NCBI RefSeq assembly: GCF_003024805.1
Contig: NZ_PUEC01000007.1
Coordinates: 38,175 to 102,174 of the forward strand
Origin: Duncaniella muris
GTDB lineage: Bacteria; Bacteroidota; Bacteroidia; Bacteroidales; Muribaculaceae
DNA: 64,000 nucleotides
Reading direction: 5' to 3'
Made by a program: the position numbers and the translations under genes. The notes below the pieces were generated by a model. That model made no database searches. It had not been told where the DNA came from and saw only the letters and a list, made by a program, of their open reading frames with translations. How positions within the stretch are numbered: position 1 is the stretch's first letter; every line of letters begins with the position of its first letter. Below are positions 15,999-25,573 of this stretch, piece after piece.

Positions 15999-16766
15999 TT
16001 ATTTCCCTCTGTTTACACTCTCGTTGTCATCTTCGCCGTTTCCGTTGCCGCCCGATTGCGAGCCACACACCGCAAGGCGTGATTCCTGCCACCGGCTCAT
16101 GGCATTGCGGACAATGCCGCCCTTATGCAGGGTACGGTTGTCCGTTGCGTTCAGCAGTGTGCTTGTTGCCGTTGCGTTCTGACGCTTGGCGAGGTAGCTC
16201 ACTAAAATCTCGTTCTGCCGTGCCACATCCTCGTAGATGCGCAGATACTCCTTCTTTCGCTGGGCGTTTGGCATATAGGCGTCTTTCGTGGCGTTGATGG
16301 CGCACTGATAGACGTGGTAGTATTCCGTCCACCGTTCCTTGTCGGCCGGAGTACCGCCGGACAGGAGAATACGGTCGATGTTGCGCCGGAACCGTTCCAT
16401 CTGTCTGCTGACCTTATCGCCCTCGGCAAGCCACGCGATGTCCACCTGCCGGTCGGCAACGTTCAACGCCTCGACCTTCGCCCGCTTGACCAAAGCCGAA
16501 TCAATGGCTTCCGCTTCGTCCACCTGGTTGTAGAGATTGATACCGGCAAGTGTGCGGAACGAGAGCTTGTTTTTGGCCGCCGCCGACTTCTTGTATTTGT
16601 TGTGCAGCACGGAATAATAGAGGTCGGGCGAGAGTGCGCCCGTACCGGTTTCCATGACCGTTACCTGATTCTGTTTCGGCGAATCATGGTTGTACGTTAC
16701 ATACTGTGCGTGTACGGCTGTCGTTACGGTGACCGCCACTGCCATGAGTAATAGTTTTCTGTTCAT
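15999..16766 (-). CDS. Exported helical protein of the transfer operon
   Basis: 255 residues with a clear signal peptide (MNRKLLLMAVAVTVTTAVHAQ). The mature part is helical and ends in a Gly/Asn/Glu-rich tail. Similar proteins are found before TraJ in related ICEs, and I recall a DUF5045 label for them, which I could not check. A periplasmic VirB5- or TraI-like role would suit its position, but no motif proves it. Confidence 0.65.
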   Translation of the reverse strand: MNRKLLLMAVAVTVTTAVHAQYVTYNHDSPKQNQVTVMETGTGALSPDLYYSVLHNKYKKSAAAKNKLSFRTLAGINLYNQVDEAEAIDSALVKRAKVEALNVADRQVDIAWLAEGDKVSRQMERFRRNIDRILLSGGTPADKERWTEYYHVYQCAINATKDAYMPNAQRKKEYLRIYEDVARQNEILVSYLAKRQNATATSTLLNATDNRTLHKGGIVRNAMSRWQESRLAVCGSQSGGNGNGEDDNESVNRGK

Positions 16767-16784
16767 ATTCTTCTCTTTTTGTCG

Positions 16785-17510
16785 TTAATAATCCAGTCTT
16801 CCGGCTCCGCGCCAACGCCCGAAGGCGTCATCGAGAATCTCCCGCATGGTGCGGGAGCGATATACCTTTGCTTTCCAATAGCCGATGCGCACTTGAATGT
16901 ACCGCCATGTCTCGAAATAGGCCCGGTTCAGATGCCGCTCGATGTTGTCCAATGAGCGGTTGATGGCCTCCAACACCATCAGCAGGTCGGAGGTCGAGCA
17001 GGCGGCCGCTCCGGTGGCATACAGCACGAGGTCGCTCACGGACTTGTAGAGCTGTTCCCCCTCACGGGCAATCGCCCTCAGCCCCCTCGCATTGATGGAG
17101 ATAATCAGGGTATCTGCGGATTCGATGCGTCCACGTTTCAAGATCTTCGCATTGAAATCCTCCAACAACGATTTATAGTCGCCGATACGGTCGCTGACCG
17201 ATGTATAGGTATTCTTGACGTTCAGCACCGTGCGCAACGACTGGTACATGACGTCGATGGCATCGAACGCACGGGTGTATTTGTCAAGGTCAATATTCAA
17301 CTCTTTATAGTCCCCAACTTCTTTACAGCTGTACTCGTGCAACAGCTTGTTGCTGTACTCCAAGGTGCTACGAGCCAACAGCAGGCTGCGCTGCTTCTTG
17401 TGGTCGTTGATGTAGGCTTCGACGGAGACTATATCGAAAGTCCACTGCGCCTTGGCGATACCGGGCAGCAGGGCGAACAGCACGACGGCAATCTGTATGG
17501 TACGTTTCAT
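16785..17510 (-). CDS. Exported protein of the transfer operon, TraI position
   Basis: 241 residues with a signal peptide (MKRTIQIAVVLFALLPGIAKAQ) and a helical mature part containing amphipathic segments (SVSDRIGDYKSLLEDFNAKIL). Its start overlaps the preceding gene by 4 bp (ATGA), indicating translational coupling. It occupies the place of TraI (DUF4141, VirB5-like) in CTnDOT-type operons, but sequence similarity to that family is not evident to me. Confidence 0.6.
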   Translation of the reverse strand: MKRTIQIAVVLFALLPGIAKAQWTFDIVSVEAYINDHKKQRSLLLARSTLEYSNKLLHEYSCKEVGDYKELNIDLDKYTRAFDAIDVMYQSLRTVLNVKNTYTSVSDRIGDYKSLLEDFNAKILKRGRIESADTLIISINARGLRAIAREGEQLYKSVSDLVLYATGAAACSTSDLLMVLEAINRSLDNIERHLNRAYFETWRYIQVRIGYWKAKVYRSRTMREILDDAFGRWRGAGRLDY

Positions 17511-20053
17511 GGCCGTACCTCCTTTCTGCTATTCCTGCTGTTGCCGCTCCGAAGCGTCCGTGCATTCTCCACCCAGCGGTCATGGCATTCCTCCACGAGT
17601 GTCAGCCTACGGCCTTCGTCCGTGTCCAGTCCGGGCAGCACATCCTTCATCACGTCAAGGATGCTCCGCTTGTAGTGCATCATCTTTTCCAGCGATACCA
17701 AGTCGGCATATATCTTGGTGATTCTGCTGTCCACCTCTCGCGCTATCTCAAGGCGGTCGCTTGACCACAGCAGATGGTACACGTCGCCTGATGGTGTTTC
17801 TTCCGTCGGTGCGCTGCGGGCGTATTCCGTCGTGATTTTACAGGACGGATGTTCACGGGCGATTTCGGCTATCCGGTCGTTTACCAGTTTAGCCTTTTCC
17901 GCATCCGAAAGTCCCGGATCAAGGGTCAGCACGTCAGCGACGTGTGTGTCCGTATATTCCGAAGTGAGTTCCCACTTGATTTGGATAATGGTACGGTGTA
18001 TTTTTATGCCGAGAAAATATTTCGGCTTGCGGGCAATGGAGACCGTAGCCCTGAATGTGATGATACCGTTGATATTCGGCATGGTCGCCTTGCGTACATA
18101 CGAGTAGCCGTTCCATGCTCCGCCGTCCTGCCAAGTAAGACCGTATGCCGCCTTGCAGTCCTGCATGATGGCAGGGATGCGGTAATAGTCATCCGTCGCC
18201 ACGCTGTTGTCGTCTGCGGCATCCGACTTTGCTTGGGCATAGTCGGACTGTTTCTTCTTCCACTCCGCGAGTTCGCCTTTCAGACGGTCTATCCGTGTCT
18301 TGTTCGCGTTGTACTGCTGCCGGTACGTCGTCGCATCCTCAATGCTCGCCGTACTGATTTTCTTCAGCAGGACAGCGTTCTCGTTTTCCAATGCCCCGAT
18401 TTGCGCTTCAATATTGGCCGCTTGGCTGTTCGCCTCGTTCAATAGCGCGTCCAGTTCCGAAAGGTCGAGGTCGTTTTCCGTCACCGAGGTCTGCATGGCG
18501 CACTCCTTGGTGTGGGCATTCAACGAGCTGCCGCACTTGCGGCACTTGTACTGTGTCGAGCCTTGTCCGAGCGTAACCCCGTCGGAACAGGTCACGCTGA
18601 TGGTCACGCTCTCGCATCCCTTCAATTTGGCTGCGTCCGTTGCTTGGTAATAGTTTCGCGCACCGGAAGATATATAATAGGTGTAGCCGTCCTCGTTCTC
18701 GTTGAACTCCGCAAGCCGGACATTCAGTTGCGCCCGAAACGTGTTCAAGTCCATCGAGTAGGAATCGAAGACTTCCTCATAGACGACCTCTTCTTTGTTC
18801 CAGTTTTTGCTCACATGGATTTCGTATGCGTATGCCTTTTTGGTCTGCTTGTTTTTCTTGCTGATGATATAGGCACTCATCCAATAGTTGATGCTGTAGC
18901 TGAACCCGTCGTTCTGGTTGTTCAACTGCTGCACGCGGTTTCTTGACCAACCGGCATATCCTTCCGAGTTGGCAAGTACCTGTTCCCGTTGCGAGGCATC
19001 AGGATAGAAATTCGGGTCGCTCGTGTTGAACCGCACCCATGCGCCCCCGTTCAGGATGCTGTTGTCGTCCGTCGGAGGATAGTAGTCGCACAGCGATACG
19101 CTCCCTTGGTCACGCCGGGCAATGTACCACCGCTGCGTGTAATAGTTCCCCATCGCTTCGTCCAGGTAGTCGGTCATCCATGCCGTGAGGTTGTAGTTGC
19201 TGAAGTTGAACAGACCGGCCACGTTGTCCGGACCACCCACCATGTCAATCAGCAAGCCGCCGATGTCATGTTCCGCCTGCTCGAATAGACTCCCGTAGTG
19301 TTCATACAGGTTGCCGATTTCTTCAACCTTTCCACCCAGCAGGTCATGGAACGAGCTGCTTTGCAACAGGGCGTCACCAAGATTGGCAATGCCTGCCGTT
19401 GCAAGGCCGACCCCCATGTTATAAAGGTTGTCGAGGTCGCTTTTCAGGTTCTCGTGGGTGAAGTTGCCCGGTATGCGGGCGAAGTTGTCCATCATCCGCT
19501 GCCAGTCGATGTTTCCCGTTTCGGAGAGTTTCAGCAAGGGGGCAATTTCCGGATTGATTTCGAGAAAGGCGATGTCCGAAAAGGTCAGCGTGCTGTTGGT
19601 CACCACGCTCTCGAACTGCATACACAGACTTTTGGTATCATCGCAGACTTTCATCAGGTAACTGCCCCAATAGATAGCCGTTTGCGGCGAATGGAGCATC
19701 TGCTTCGCCACCACCCATATCTTGGGCATGATTTTCTCCGCCACCATCCGGTAGATGCGCCGGTAGTAGTAGTTTTCCGTACGGCTGTTCCAGATGCCGA
19801 GGTCGCTCAGGGCTTTATGCTCCAAGAACTTGGCCGCGAATATCCCGGCGGTAGCGACCTCCGCTGCCGTGTAGTGCTTGAGGACGTCATCGACCTGCTC
19901 CCGGTAGTACCCTTCGGCGACCGCTTCCGTACCGAAGGCGGCCACCATCGCCGCAACGGTACGGGTGTCGTAGTTCACGCTGTAATACTGGGCGTGAACC
20001 GTCTGGCAGAGTGTGACCGAGGCGATGGTCAGGATAAGGAGTAGTCGTTTCAT
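17507..20053 (-). CDS. Large exported transfer protein with a zinc-ribbon-like motif
   Basis: 848 residues with a signal peptide (MKRLLLILTIASVTLCQTVHAQ). Residues 23-320 are helical with hydrophobic stretches. A Trp/Tyr-rich middle follows (NQNDGFSYSINYWMSAYI). At about 515-531 YKCRKCGSSLNAHTKEC resembles a zinc ribbon, unusual in a protein exported to the oxidising periplasm. A coiled coil (LDALLNEANSQAANIEAQIGAL..., 550-620) comes next, then a beta-rich part and a charged C-terminus. It lies between the VirB4 gene and two further exported proteins. Its role is unknown; size and coiled coil suit a structural part of the mating channel. Confidence 0.7.
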   Translation of the reverse strand: MKRLLLILTIASVTLCQTVHAQYYSVNYDTRTVAAMVAAFGTEAVAEGYYREQVDDVLKHYTAAEVATAGIFAAKFLEHKALSDLGIWNSRTENYYYRRIYRMVAEKIMPKIWVVAKQMLHSPQTAIYWGSYLMKVCDDTKSLCMQFESVVTNSTLTFSDIAFLEINPEIAPLLKLSETGNIDWQRMMDNFARIPGNFTHENLKSDLDNLYNMGVGLATAGIANLGDALLQSSSFHDLLGGKVEEIGNLYEHYGSLFEQAEHDIGGLLIDMVGGPDNVAGLFNFSNYNLTAWMTDYLDEAMGNYYTQRWYIARRDQGSVSLCDYYPPTDDNSILNGGAWVRFNTSDPNFYPDASQREQVLANSEGYAGWSRNRVQQLNNQNDGFSYSINYWMSAYIISKKNKQTKKAYAYEIHVSKNWNKEEVVYEEVFDSYSMDLNTFRAQLNVRLAEFNENEDGYTYYISSGARNYYQATDAAKLKGCESVTISVTCSDGVTLGQGSTQYKCRKCGSSLNAHTKECAMQTSVTENDLDLSELDALLNEANSQAANIEAQIGALENENAVLLKKISTASIEDATTYRQQYNANKTRIDRLKGELAEWKKKQSDYAQAKSDAADDNSVATDDYYRIPAIMQDCKAAYGLTWQDGGAWNGYSYVRKATMPNINGIITFRATVSIARKPKYFLGIKIHRTIIQIKWELTSEYTDTHVADVLTLDPGLSDAEKAKLVNDRIAEIAREHPSCKITTEYARSAPTEETPSGDVYHLLWSSDRLEIAREVDSRITKIYADLVSLEKMMHYKRSILDVMKDVLPGLDTDEGRRLTLVEECHDRWVENARTLRSGNSRNSRKEVRP

Positions 20054-20064
20054 GGCTGCAATGT

Positions 20065-22773
20065 TTATTTGGATTCATGCACGGGACGGAGGTTGAGCAC
20101 ACGCCCCGTCTCGTTTACTTTTTGTGCAAAAGGCAGGGACTTCCCGATACCGCTGGCATCCCAGTCCCGGCAATATGCCTCGATAGCTTCCTGATGGCTG
20201 CACCGAAGTTCCTTCTTGTAAAGCTTCAGTGCCTCCTTTTCCGCCCGTTCGGTCGTGTAGGTCATGTAGCACTCGTGCGGCTCTTCCACGCCGTACACGC
20301 CGCTGGTCGTCCCCCGACGGATAAACACTTCGCGGAAGAAGCTGCGCCCATCCTTGTTCTCCAAGCGGTTGATGGTAAATATCTTCTTGCAATCCACCTC
20401 GGTCAGACCAAGAATCTTTCGGATTTCGTCAAAGCGTTCCTTGAACTTGCTCTGGTCAAGCAGCATCACCACGTCCGAGTTGTTGATGATGGCCTCCTTC
20501 ACGATTTCGCTGCCGATGATGTCCTGTATCTCCTGCGTCACCACGCCGACAGAAGCCCAAAACTTACGGGCGGTCTTGTACATGAACTTGATGTATTCCG
20601 CCATGAGCGGGCTGGCAATGGCCTTCCACGCCTCTTCGATGACAAGGACTTTACGGTTCTTCTTGATGCGCATTTTCTGCAGGAACACGTCCATGATAAT
20701 CAGTGTGACAATGGGAAACAGTTTCTTGTTTTCCTTGATTGCATCCACTTCAAAGACGATGAATGTCTCGTCAAACAGTGCCGAATCCACATTCTCATTG
20801 AGAATCTTCTCATACGCGCCTCCCTTGTAGAACGGCTGCAGCATGGTCGAATAGGTCGAGTAGCTGATTGTCGTGATGTCATTTTCGGTGCAGATCTGCT
20901 CCAGACGGTCGAATGAGTAGTCAAAGAATGAGTTGAAGTTCAGTTCCGACACTTTGAGAGCCGCCCGCCGTGCCTCAAGCACCTCTATCTGTTTGCGCAC
21001 CATCTCATCCACCTCTCTGGGTGGTTTGTTTGGGTTCTTTCGGCTGGCCGCCGCAAACAGGTTTTTCAGCAGTACCTCCCGTTGCTCGTCGGTGTATCTT
21101 GTAAATCCGTTGAAATAGGCATCATAGTAGTCTATGATTATCTGCTCGACAATGCGGAACTCGATTTCGGGAATCTGGCTGTCCGACCCTTTCCAAATCA
21201 TCAGGATAAGGTTCTTGAGGAAGTCTATCTTCTCGATATTGTATTCCTCCCGGTTGATGCGAAACGGATTCATCGTAATAGGCCGTTCCTCGGTATAGGA
21301 GATATACTTGCCGCCCAGATACTCGCACAGTCCCTCGTATGAGTTCCCCGTATCGACCATCACCACATCCGTTCCCTGCTCATGGAGCTGGCGCACGACC
21401 GAGTTCATATGAAAACTCTTGCCGCTGCCCGAAGGCCCCAAACAGAAAAAATTGGAATTATCAGTCAGTTTATTCTTTCCCTCTTTTCCCGTGATGTCGA
21501 TAGCCACCGGCACGCCCTGACGGTCGGTGTAGTAAATCTTCAGCGGCGTTTCCTCGCTGTGCAGCACACGCTCCTTGTACATCAGGCACATCGCCGCATC
21601 GGAAAGGGTCAGGAAACGGTCGTATTCCTCATTGAGCGTGTAGCAGTTGCCCGGAAACGAACCGACGAACAGTTCCAGTTGGTTGTATGCCCGCTTGCTG
21701 ATATGGATACCCATACGCCCGAAAGCGTTTTCCAAGTGGTTCGTACACTTTTGCAGGTCTGCACCGGCAGACACGGCCACCACCATGTTGAAGTGTGTAT
21801 ATACCAGTTGCTTGCTCTCACGGGCGATGACTTCCTGCACACGCTTGATGTCCTCGACCGCCATCTGGTTGTTCGGATTGGGAATGCTCGCGTGGCGGTT
21901 CTTCTTTTTGTCGAGCAGCGACAGCTCACGCTTCTGGTTGGGCAGGAAGATGATTTGGTTATAGACCACTGTCTCGGCGTTCGGGATGCTGTCCACCACC
22001 GACACCAAATCGACGGGCATTTCCGTGTTGTTGACCTCGATATTCGTGTACGGACGTATCATCGAGGGCAGTGCGGCGCAGTCCACATCCACAAGGCTGT
22101 ACACCTTGCAGCGTTTGTCGCCCATCGACACGGTTTCATCGTCCGCCTTGAAGTTCGTCATCGACACGGTGCGGTCTTTGAAGTTCATGGCGAAGTAACG
22201 ATCGACGTACTCGCTCGCTTCGGCTTTGTTCAGGAATCTGGCCTGTACGCCGCCGTCACGTAACTGGTCGTGCACTTTACGGATTTTCACAAGGAAGTCG
22301 CGCCACTTTTTGCTATCGAACGAGAACAGACGGCTTTTCTTCGCCTCTTGCGTGATGGTCAGGTAGCAAAGGCTGTCCGTGTAAGGACGTCCCTTGAAAT
22401 AACGAAAATAGGATGAAGACAGGAACTCCTGACCGTCAGTCGGTTCGCTCGCAAACTGTTTCCTGACGAAGATGTCCTGCTTGTGGATGGCGTACCCTTC
22501 GCCCAACGTCTGCGCAAGGGCGGTGAACAAGTGTGTGAAGTCGTAGTAACTGTCAATGTCCGCCGAATATTTCTGTACCGGATTCTCTATCTTAAGTACG
22601 GCGGAATATTCGCCGGTCTTGGTGTACAGCACACCCACACCGTCCGTTTCCTCCGCCGAGAAATAGATGTCCTGAAAGATTCGCTTGCGCTTGCCGCCCG
22701 TACCGAACGCATAGACCGACAAGGCCATACCCGCGCACAAAGCGACAAAACATAAAATGATGTATAGGGTCAT
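20065..22773 (-). CDS. traG: TraG/VirB4-type conjugation ATPase
   Basis: 902 residues. One N-terminal hydrophobic helix (IILCFVALCAGMALSVYAF) precedes the VirB4 domains. Walker A GPSGSGKSFHMNS is at about 449-461 and Walker B KVLVIEEAWKAI at about 695-706, with the family's KTARKFWASVGVVTQE segment shortly after. It energises pilus or channel assembly at the inner membrane. The length is normal for Bacteroides TraG. It lies between traF and the 848-residue exported protein. Confidence 0.93.
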   Translation of the reverse strand: MTLYIILCFVALCAGMALSVYAFGTGGKRKRIFQDIYFSAEETDGVGVLYTKTGEYSAVLKIENPVQKYSADIDSYYDFTHLFTALAQTLGEGYAIHKQDIFVRKQFASEPTDGQEFLSSSYFRYFKGRPYTDSLCYLTITQEAKKSRLFSFDSKKWRDFLVKIRKVHDQLRDGGVQARFLNKAEASEYVDRYFAMNFKDRTVSMTNFKADDETVSMGDKRCKVYSLVDVDCAALPSMIRPYTNIEVNNTEMPVDLVSVVDSIPNAETVVYNQIIFLPNQKRELSLLDKKKNRHASIPNPNNQMAVEDIKRVQEVIARESKQLVYTHFNMVVAVSAGADLQKCTNHLENAFGRMGIHISKRAYNQLELFVGSFPGNCYTLNEEYDRFLTLSDAAMCLMYKERVLHSEETPLKIYYTDRQGVPVAIDITGKEGKNKLTDNSNFFCLGPSGSGKSFHMNSVVRQLHEQGTDVVMVDTGNSYEGLCEYLGGKYISYTEERPITMNPFRINREEYNIEKIDFLKNLILMIWKGSDSQIPEIEFRIVEQIIIDYYDAYFNGFTRYTDEQREVLLKNLFAAASRKNPNKPPREVDEMVRKQIEVLEARRAALKVSELNFNSFFDYSFDRLEQICTENDITTISYSTYSTMLQPFYKGGAYEKILNENVDSALFDETFIVFEVDAIKENKKLFPIVTLIIMDVFLQKMRIKKNRKVLVIEEAWKAIASPLMAEYIKFMYKTARKFWASVGVVTQEIQDIIGSEIVKEAIINNSDVVMLLDQSKFKERFDEIRKILGLTEVDCKKIFTINRLENKDGRSFFREVFIRRGTTSGVYGVEEPHECYMTYTTERAEKEALKLYKKELRCSHQEAIEAYCRDWDASGIGKSLPFAQKVNETGRVLNLRPVHESK

Positions 22774-22884
22774 TTCGATATACGTGTAATTAAATAGGGG
22801 CAGGTTCGCCTTGCTTCAAGACAAACCCACCCGCGTTCAACAATCAATAAAGCCATGCACATTGCCGTGATGGTTTTTCTTTCG

Positions 22885-23181
22885 TCAGATCTTGCGCGAG
22901 TGGGCATACACATACACACCCGGAACGACCTTCTTGCTATGCAGTCCTTTCCGCTGTTTGAGGAGGATGAGCACGATACCGGCCGATACGACGGCTGCCA
23001 GCACGACAAGCCCGGCAATGAAACCGAGCAGGCAGTAGGCGGCGACAAAGCCGACAATGGCTCCGCACGTCGTCACCGCCGCCCAATATATATACCGGCC
23101 TTGGATGCCCAAAAACTCAAGAGGCCGTTGCAGTCCCTTGAACAGCGGGTAGTCCGGATAGCGTTCGTCCTTGCCTTTCAT
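22885..23181 (-). CDS. traF: TraF, VirB3-like membrane protein (DUF4133)
   Basis: 98 residues: YPLFKGLQRPLEFLGIQGRY at the start, two transmembrane helices (YIYWAAVTTCGAIVGFVAAYC and GLVVLAAVVSAGIVLIL), then a short basic tail. The pattern is that of DUF4133/TraF, analogous to VirB3, which helps VirB4 engage the membrane. It is 15 bp after the second traE copy; traG begins 112 bp further on. Confidence 0.85.
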   Translation of the reverse strand: MKGKDERYPDYPLFKGLQRPLEFLGIQGRYIYWAAVTTCGAIVGFVAAYCLLGFIAGLVVLAAVVSAGIVLILLKQRKGLHSKKVVPGVYVYAHSRKI

Positions 23182-23196
23182 ACTTATCCTTGATGT

Positions 23197-23574
23197 TTAA
23201 GCGGCAATACCGAAGAACAGAGGCAACGCCTTGGCCGCCGCAATGAGGAAGATACAGGCTCCCACGACCATCATGATCTTCTTCTTGACGTCCTGCTCCT
23301 CGTTGTTCATGGCGATATATACCGAGATTGCACCCACGATGGCCACAACGCCGGCAATGGCGTAGCACAATTTCACCATAATAGGCACATACTTGGCAAT
23401 CTCCTCCGCGACAGTGGATAATGCGCTCGTACCGGCGGAATAGTCGCCTGCGGAGTTCTGCGCTTTCGCCACCATGCCGGACAGCAGCATGAAAGAGAAC
23501 ATCATTACTTTGGTGGGGATTCTGTTGACGAATCCGAATGCCTTGCGGCACAGTTGTTTGGTTTTCTGAAACAT
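23197..23574 (-). CDS. traE: TraE-type VirB2-like protein, copy 2 (DUF4134)
   Basis: 125 residues. A long leader or signal segment (to about AKAQ, residue 39) is followed by GDYSAGTSALSTVAEEI and two hydrophobic helices (LCYAIAGVVAIVGAISVYI and IMMVVGACIFLIAAAKAL). This is the layout of VirB2-like pilins. It is paralogous to the gene just upstream, with which it shares AIAGVxxIVxxxxxYIxMN, then a charged turn, then MxxVGACxFLI. Confidence 0.8.
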   Translation of the reverse strand: MFQKTKQLCRKAFGFVNRIPTKVMMFSFMLLSGMVAKAQNSAGDYSAGTSALSTVAEEIAKYVPIMVKLCYAIAGVVAIVGAISVYIAMNNEEQDVKKKIMMVVGACIFLIAAAKALPLFFGIAA

Positions 23575-23628
23575 ACGTTTACTTTTTTAGTGAATACTTT
23601 ATTTGTCTGCGACCTGATACAAGTAAGG

Positions 23629-23955
23629 TTATATGCGGTAGCCGAAGAAAGCCGGGAAAACATAGAATGCCCCGATCAGGAACAGGCACGCACCTACAAG
23701 CGTCATTATCGACTTGGTGATGCCGTCCTCGCCCGTGTTCATCTTGATGTATATCTGACAGACGGACACGATGACGTAAACTCCGGCGATAGCGCAACAG
23801 ATATACTGGACATAGAGCATCATCGTCACCACGAAGTCGTGCATCGTGGCCAACGCGTCCGCTCCCCAGCTATAGTTCACGCTGCCGCTTTTGGCAAAAG
23901 TCGTGTAGGGGAACGGGAGGCACAGCGCACATAGAATCTTTTTAGCTTTCGACAT
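23629..23955 (-). CDS. traE: TraE-type VirB2-like protein, copy 1 (DUF4134)
   Basis: 108 residues with a short signal segment and two hydrophobic helices (YICCAIAGVYVIVSVCQIYI; SIMTLVGACLFLIGAFYVF). It is homologous to the next gene, and two adjacent DUF4134 genes are frequent in Bacteroides ICEs, so they may be major and minor pilin or two partners. It is separated from the upstream gene by 1 bp. Confidence 0.8.
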   Translation of the reverse strand: MSKAKKILCALCLPFPYTTFAKSGSVNYSWGADALATMHDFVVTMMLYVQYICCAIAGVYVIVSVCQIYIKMNTGEDGITKSIMTLVGACLFLIGAFYVFPAFFGYRI

Positions 23956-23956
23956 C

Positions 23957-24403
23957 TCACAACCGGTCTTGAATTGGGTTCCACTTTATTTCCGGTCGGT
24001 TGTCTAACCGTCCCTTGGAAATCATAGCCTTGTACATCTCCTCCGACGTGCGTGCGTCCGACAGGTAAGGCGTGGTATCTTCCATCTGTTCCTCCGCCTC
24101 GGCCTTCAGGCGTTCCAGCTTCTCCTGCGCCGTTCCCTGTTTGTCCTTGACGTCCTCCTCAGGGGATGTTTCGGAAGAGGTAGCCGTACTTTCCGTATCG
24201 TAGTTCTCGCTACCGATACTGAAGCCGGTCTCGCTTTCCGTGACAGCCACACTCTCTTCCTCGTCCGGTGCGCCGAGGTCGAAAACCTCCTCGTCCGGTT
24301 TGTCCGTTCCCTTTTTCCCGTAGAGATCATGCGCTATGATGACGGCGTAGTAAATGATGTAGGCAACCGTCAGGACAATGGCAAAAATGAAATATGAGTT
24401 CAT
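23957..24403 (-). CDS. Membrane-anchored acidic protein opening the transfer operon
   Basis: About 148 residues from MNSYFIFA: one N-terminal transmembrane helix (FAIVLTVAYIIYYAVIIAH), then a very acidic, Ser/Thr/Glu-rich cytoplasmic part and a C-terminal segment PEIKWNPIQDRL. I do not recognise it; TraD would be the CTnDOT-type gene at this position. I chose 24403 rather than 24448 because the extra 15 residues are low-complexity and lie on a possible -7 box (TTTCTTTG, complement of 24446-24453). It is the first gene of the leftward operon that runs to 6661. Confidence 0.65.
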   Translation of the reverse strand: MNSYFIFAIVLTVAYIIYYAVIIAHDLYGKKGTDKPDEEVFDLGAPDEEESVAVTESETGFSIGSENYDTESTATSSETSPEEDVKDKQGTAQEKLERLKAEAEEQMEDTTPYLSDARTSEEMYKAMISKGRLDNRPEIKWNPIQDRL

Positions 24404-24593
24404 GTATTTAGTATGAATATTAAAATTTGTATTAGTATGATTTTGCAAAGAAACGCACGAAATATAAAACCATAAAATAATTGAGCATTAAACATCTATT
24501 TCGTTAATGAGATTTGTGTAAGTTTCAAAAATCGAACTATTAAATCGTACTATATTGCAGTCTCCATGGAGGGAAATGGAGAAATCGGGGCAT

Positions 24594-24619
24594 AAAAAAA
24601 GCCCTCGTGGTGGAGAGCT
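24594..24619 (-). terminator. Intrinsic terminator after the Toprim gene
   Basis: On the minus strand AGCTCTC and GAGGGCT form a 7-bp stem with one wobble and a 6-nt loop, followed by seven T. It begins 28 bp after the Toprim stop and separates that unit from the transfer operon. Confidence 0.85.
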
Positions 24620-24646
24620 TTAGGTGGCAAAAGAGAACATTGAATA

Positions 24647-25534
24647 TCAGCGTTTCTTTCCGCGCAGGTAGTCGTTCAGGTCTTTGTATTCCGCATAGTG
24701 GCAGGATTCATCGCTGACACGTCCGCCATACATCCCGGCAATGGTCTCTGTGGTTCTCTGCCCGGCAAGGTCATTGTCGAGATAACAGTGAATGTCCGAA
24801 TACTCCTGTAAACGTGCCAGCGTCTTTTTCAAATTGTTTACCGAGTTCATCACGAGGTAGTCGCATGGTATGGCAAGACAGACCGTCCGGTCGCCTGCCA
24901 GTTTCAGTGTCATATAAGAAAGAAAATCCATGAATCCCTCGAAGACACAGACGTTTTCCTGTGTCTCTTCTGTTAGATGTCTTATCAATGAGATGTCCTT
25001 GTTGTTCAGGCATCCCTTGTAATAGGCGTTGCGCACCTCGTAACCGCCTGAGATATTGCCGAATGCGAGAGCAAAGTAATGATGGCCTCGCAGTTCGTAA
25101 TGCACCTCCTTGCAATACATACGGCTGATGTCCGAATCTATAAGCCGGGATTGGAGGTAAGAGAACAGGGCGTGATGACGGAGTGGAATCACAATCACGT
25201 CTTTCATTTCAGCCTCCACCGGTCGGGGAGGAGCGGTCGGCATACGGGTTCTCGGTAGTGATGCGCCATTTACAAGCCTCTCGATATACGCCAATGCCTC
25301 GCTTACGCTGTCCGTCCGGCAAATGTATTTTACCAGTTCCACCAGGTCGCCGCCGGTCGCCTCACCGAAATCGTACCATTCATTGATTCGGTCATTTACC
25401 TTGAACGACGGGGTACGCTCGTTCCGTAACGGTGAGAAGTACCAGTATTGTTCCGACTTTATATGCTGTGCATGGTGGCCGAGCTGTGCCAGAAAATCCA
25501 CGATACGCACTTGTTTTGCTTCTGCTATGGTCAT
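24647..25534 (-). CDS. Primase-like protein with Toprim domain
   Basis: 295 residues. The N-terminal 85 residues resemble a DnaG CHC2 fold (YWYFSPLRNERTPSFKVN, WYDFGEATGGDLVELV) but without the zinc-binding Cys/His set. The Toprim domain has the acidic motif VCVFEGFMDFLSYM at about 189-202 and YLDNDLAGQRTTE at about 255-267, giving the Glu and Asp-x-Asp metal site. It probably primes replication or repairs the complementary strand after transfer. It sits downstream of the RepA-like ATPase, in the int-HTH-RepA-Toprim order common in Bacteroides mobilisable elements. Confidence 0.85.
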   Translation of the reverse strand: MTIAEAKQVRIVDFLAQLGHHAQHIKSEQYWYFSPLRNERTPSFKVNDRINEWYDFGEATGGDLVELVKYICRTDSVSEALAYIERLVNGASLPRTRMPTAPPRPVEAEMKDVIVIPLRHHALFSYLQSRLIDSDISRMYCKEVHYELRGHHYFALAFGNISGGYEVRNAYYKGCLNNKDISLIRHLTEETQENVCVFEGFMDFLSYMTLKLAGDRTVCLAIPCDYLVMNSVNNLKKTLARLQEYSDIHCYLDNDLAGQRTTETIAGMYGGRVSDESCHYAEYKDLNDYLRGKKR

Positions 25535-25573
25535 TTTTCTTTCAGTTATATCCGAGACAGATTTGCCGCAGTC

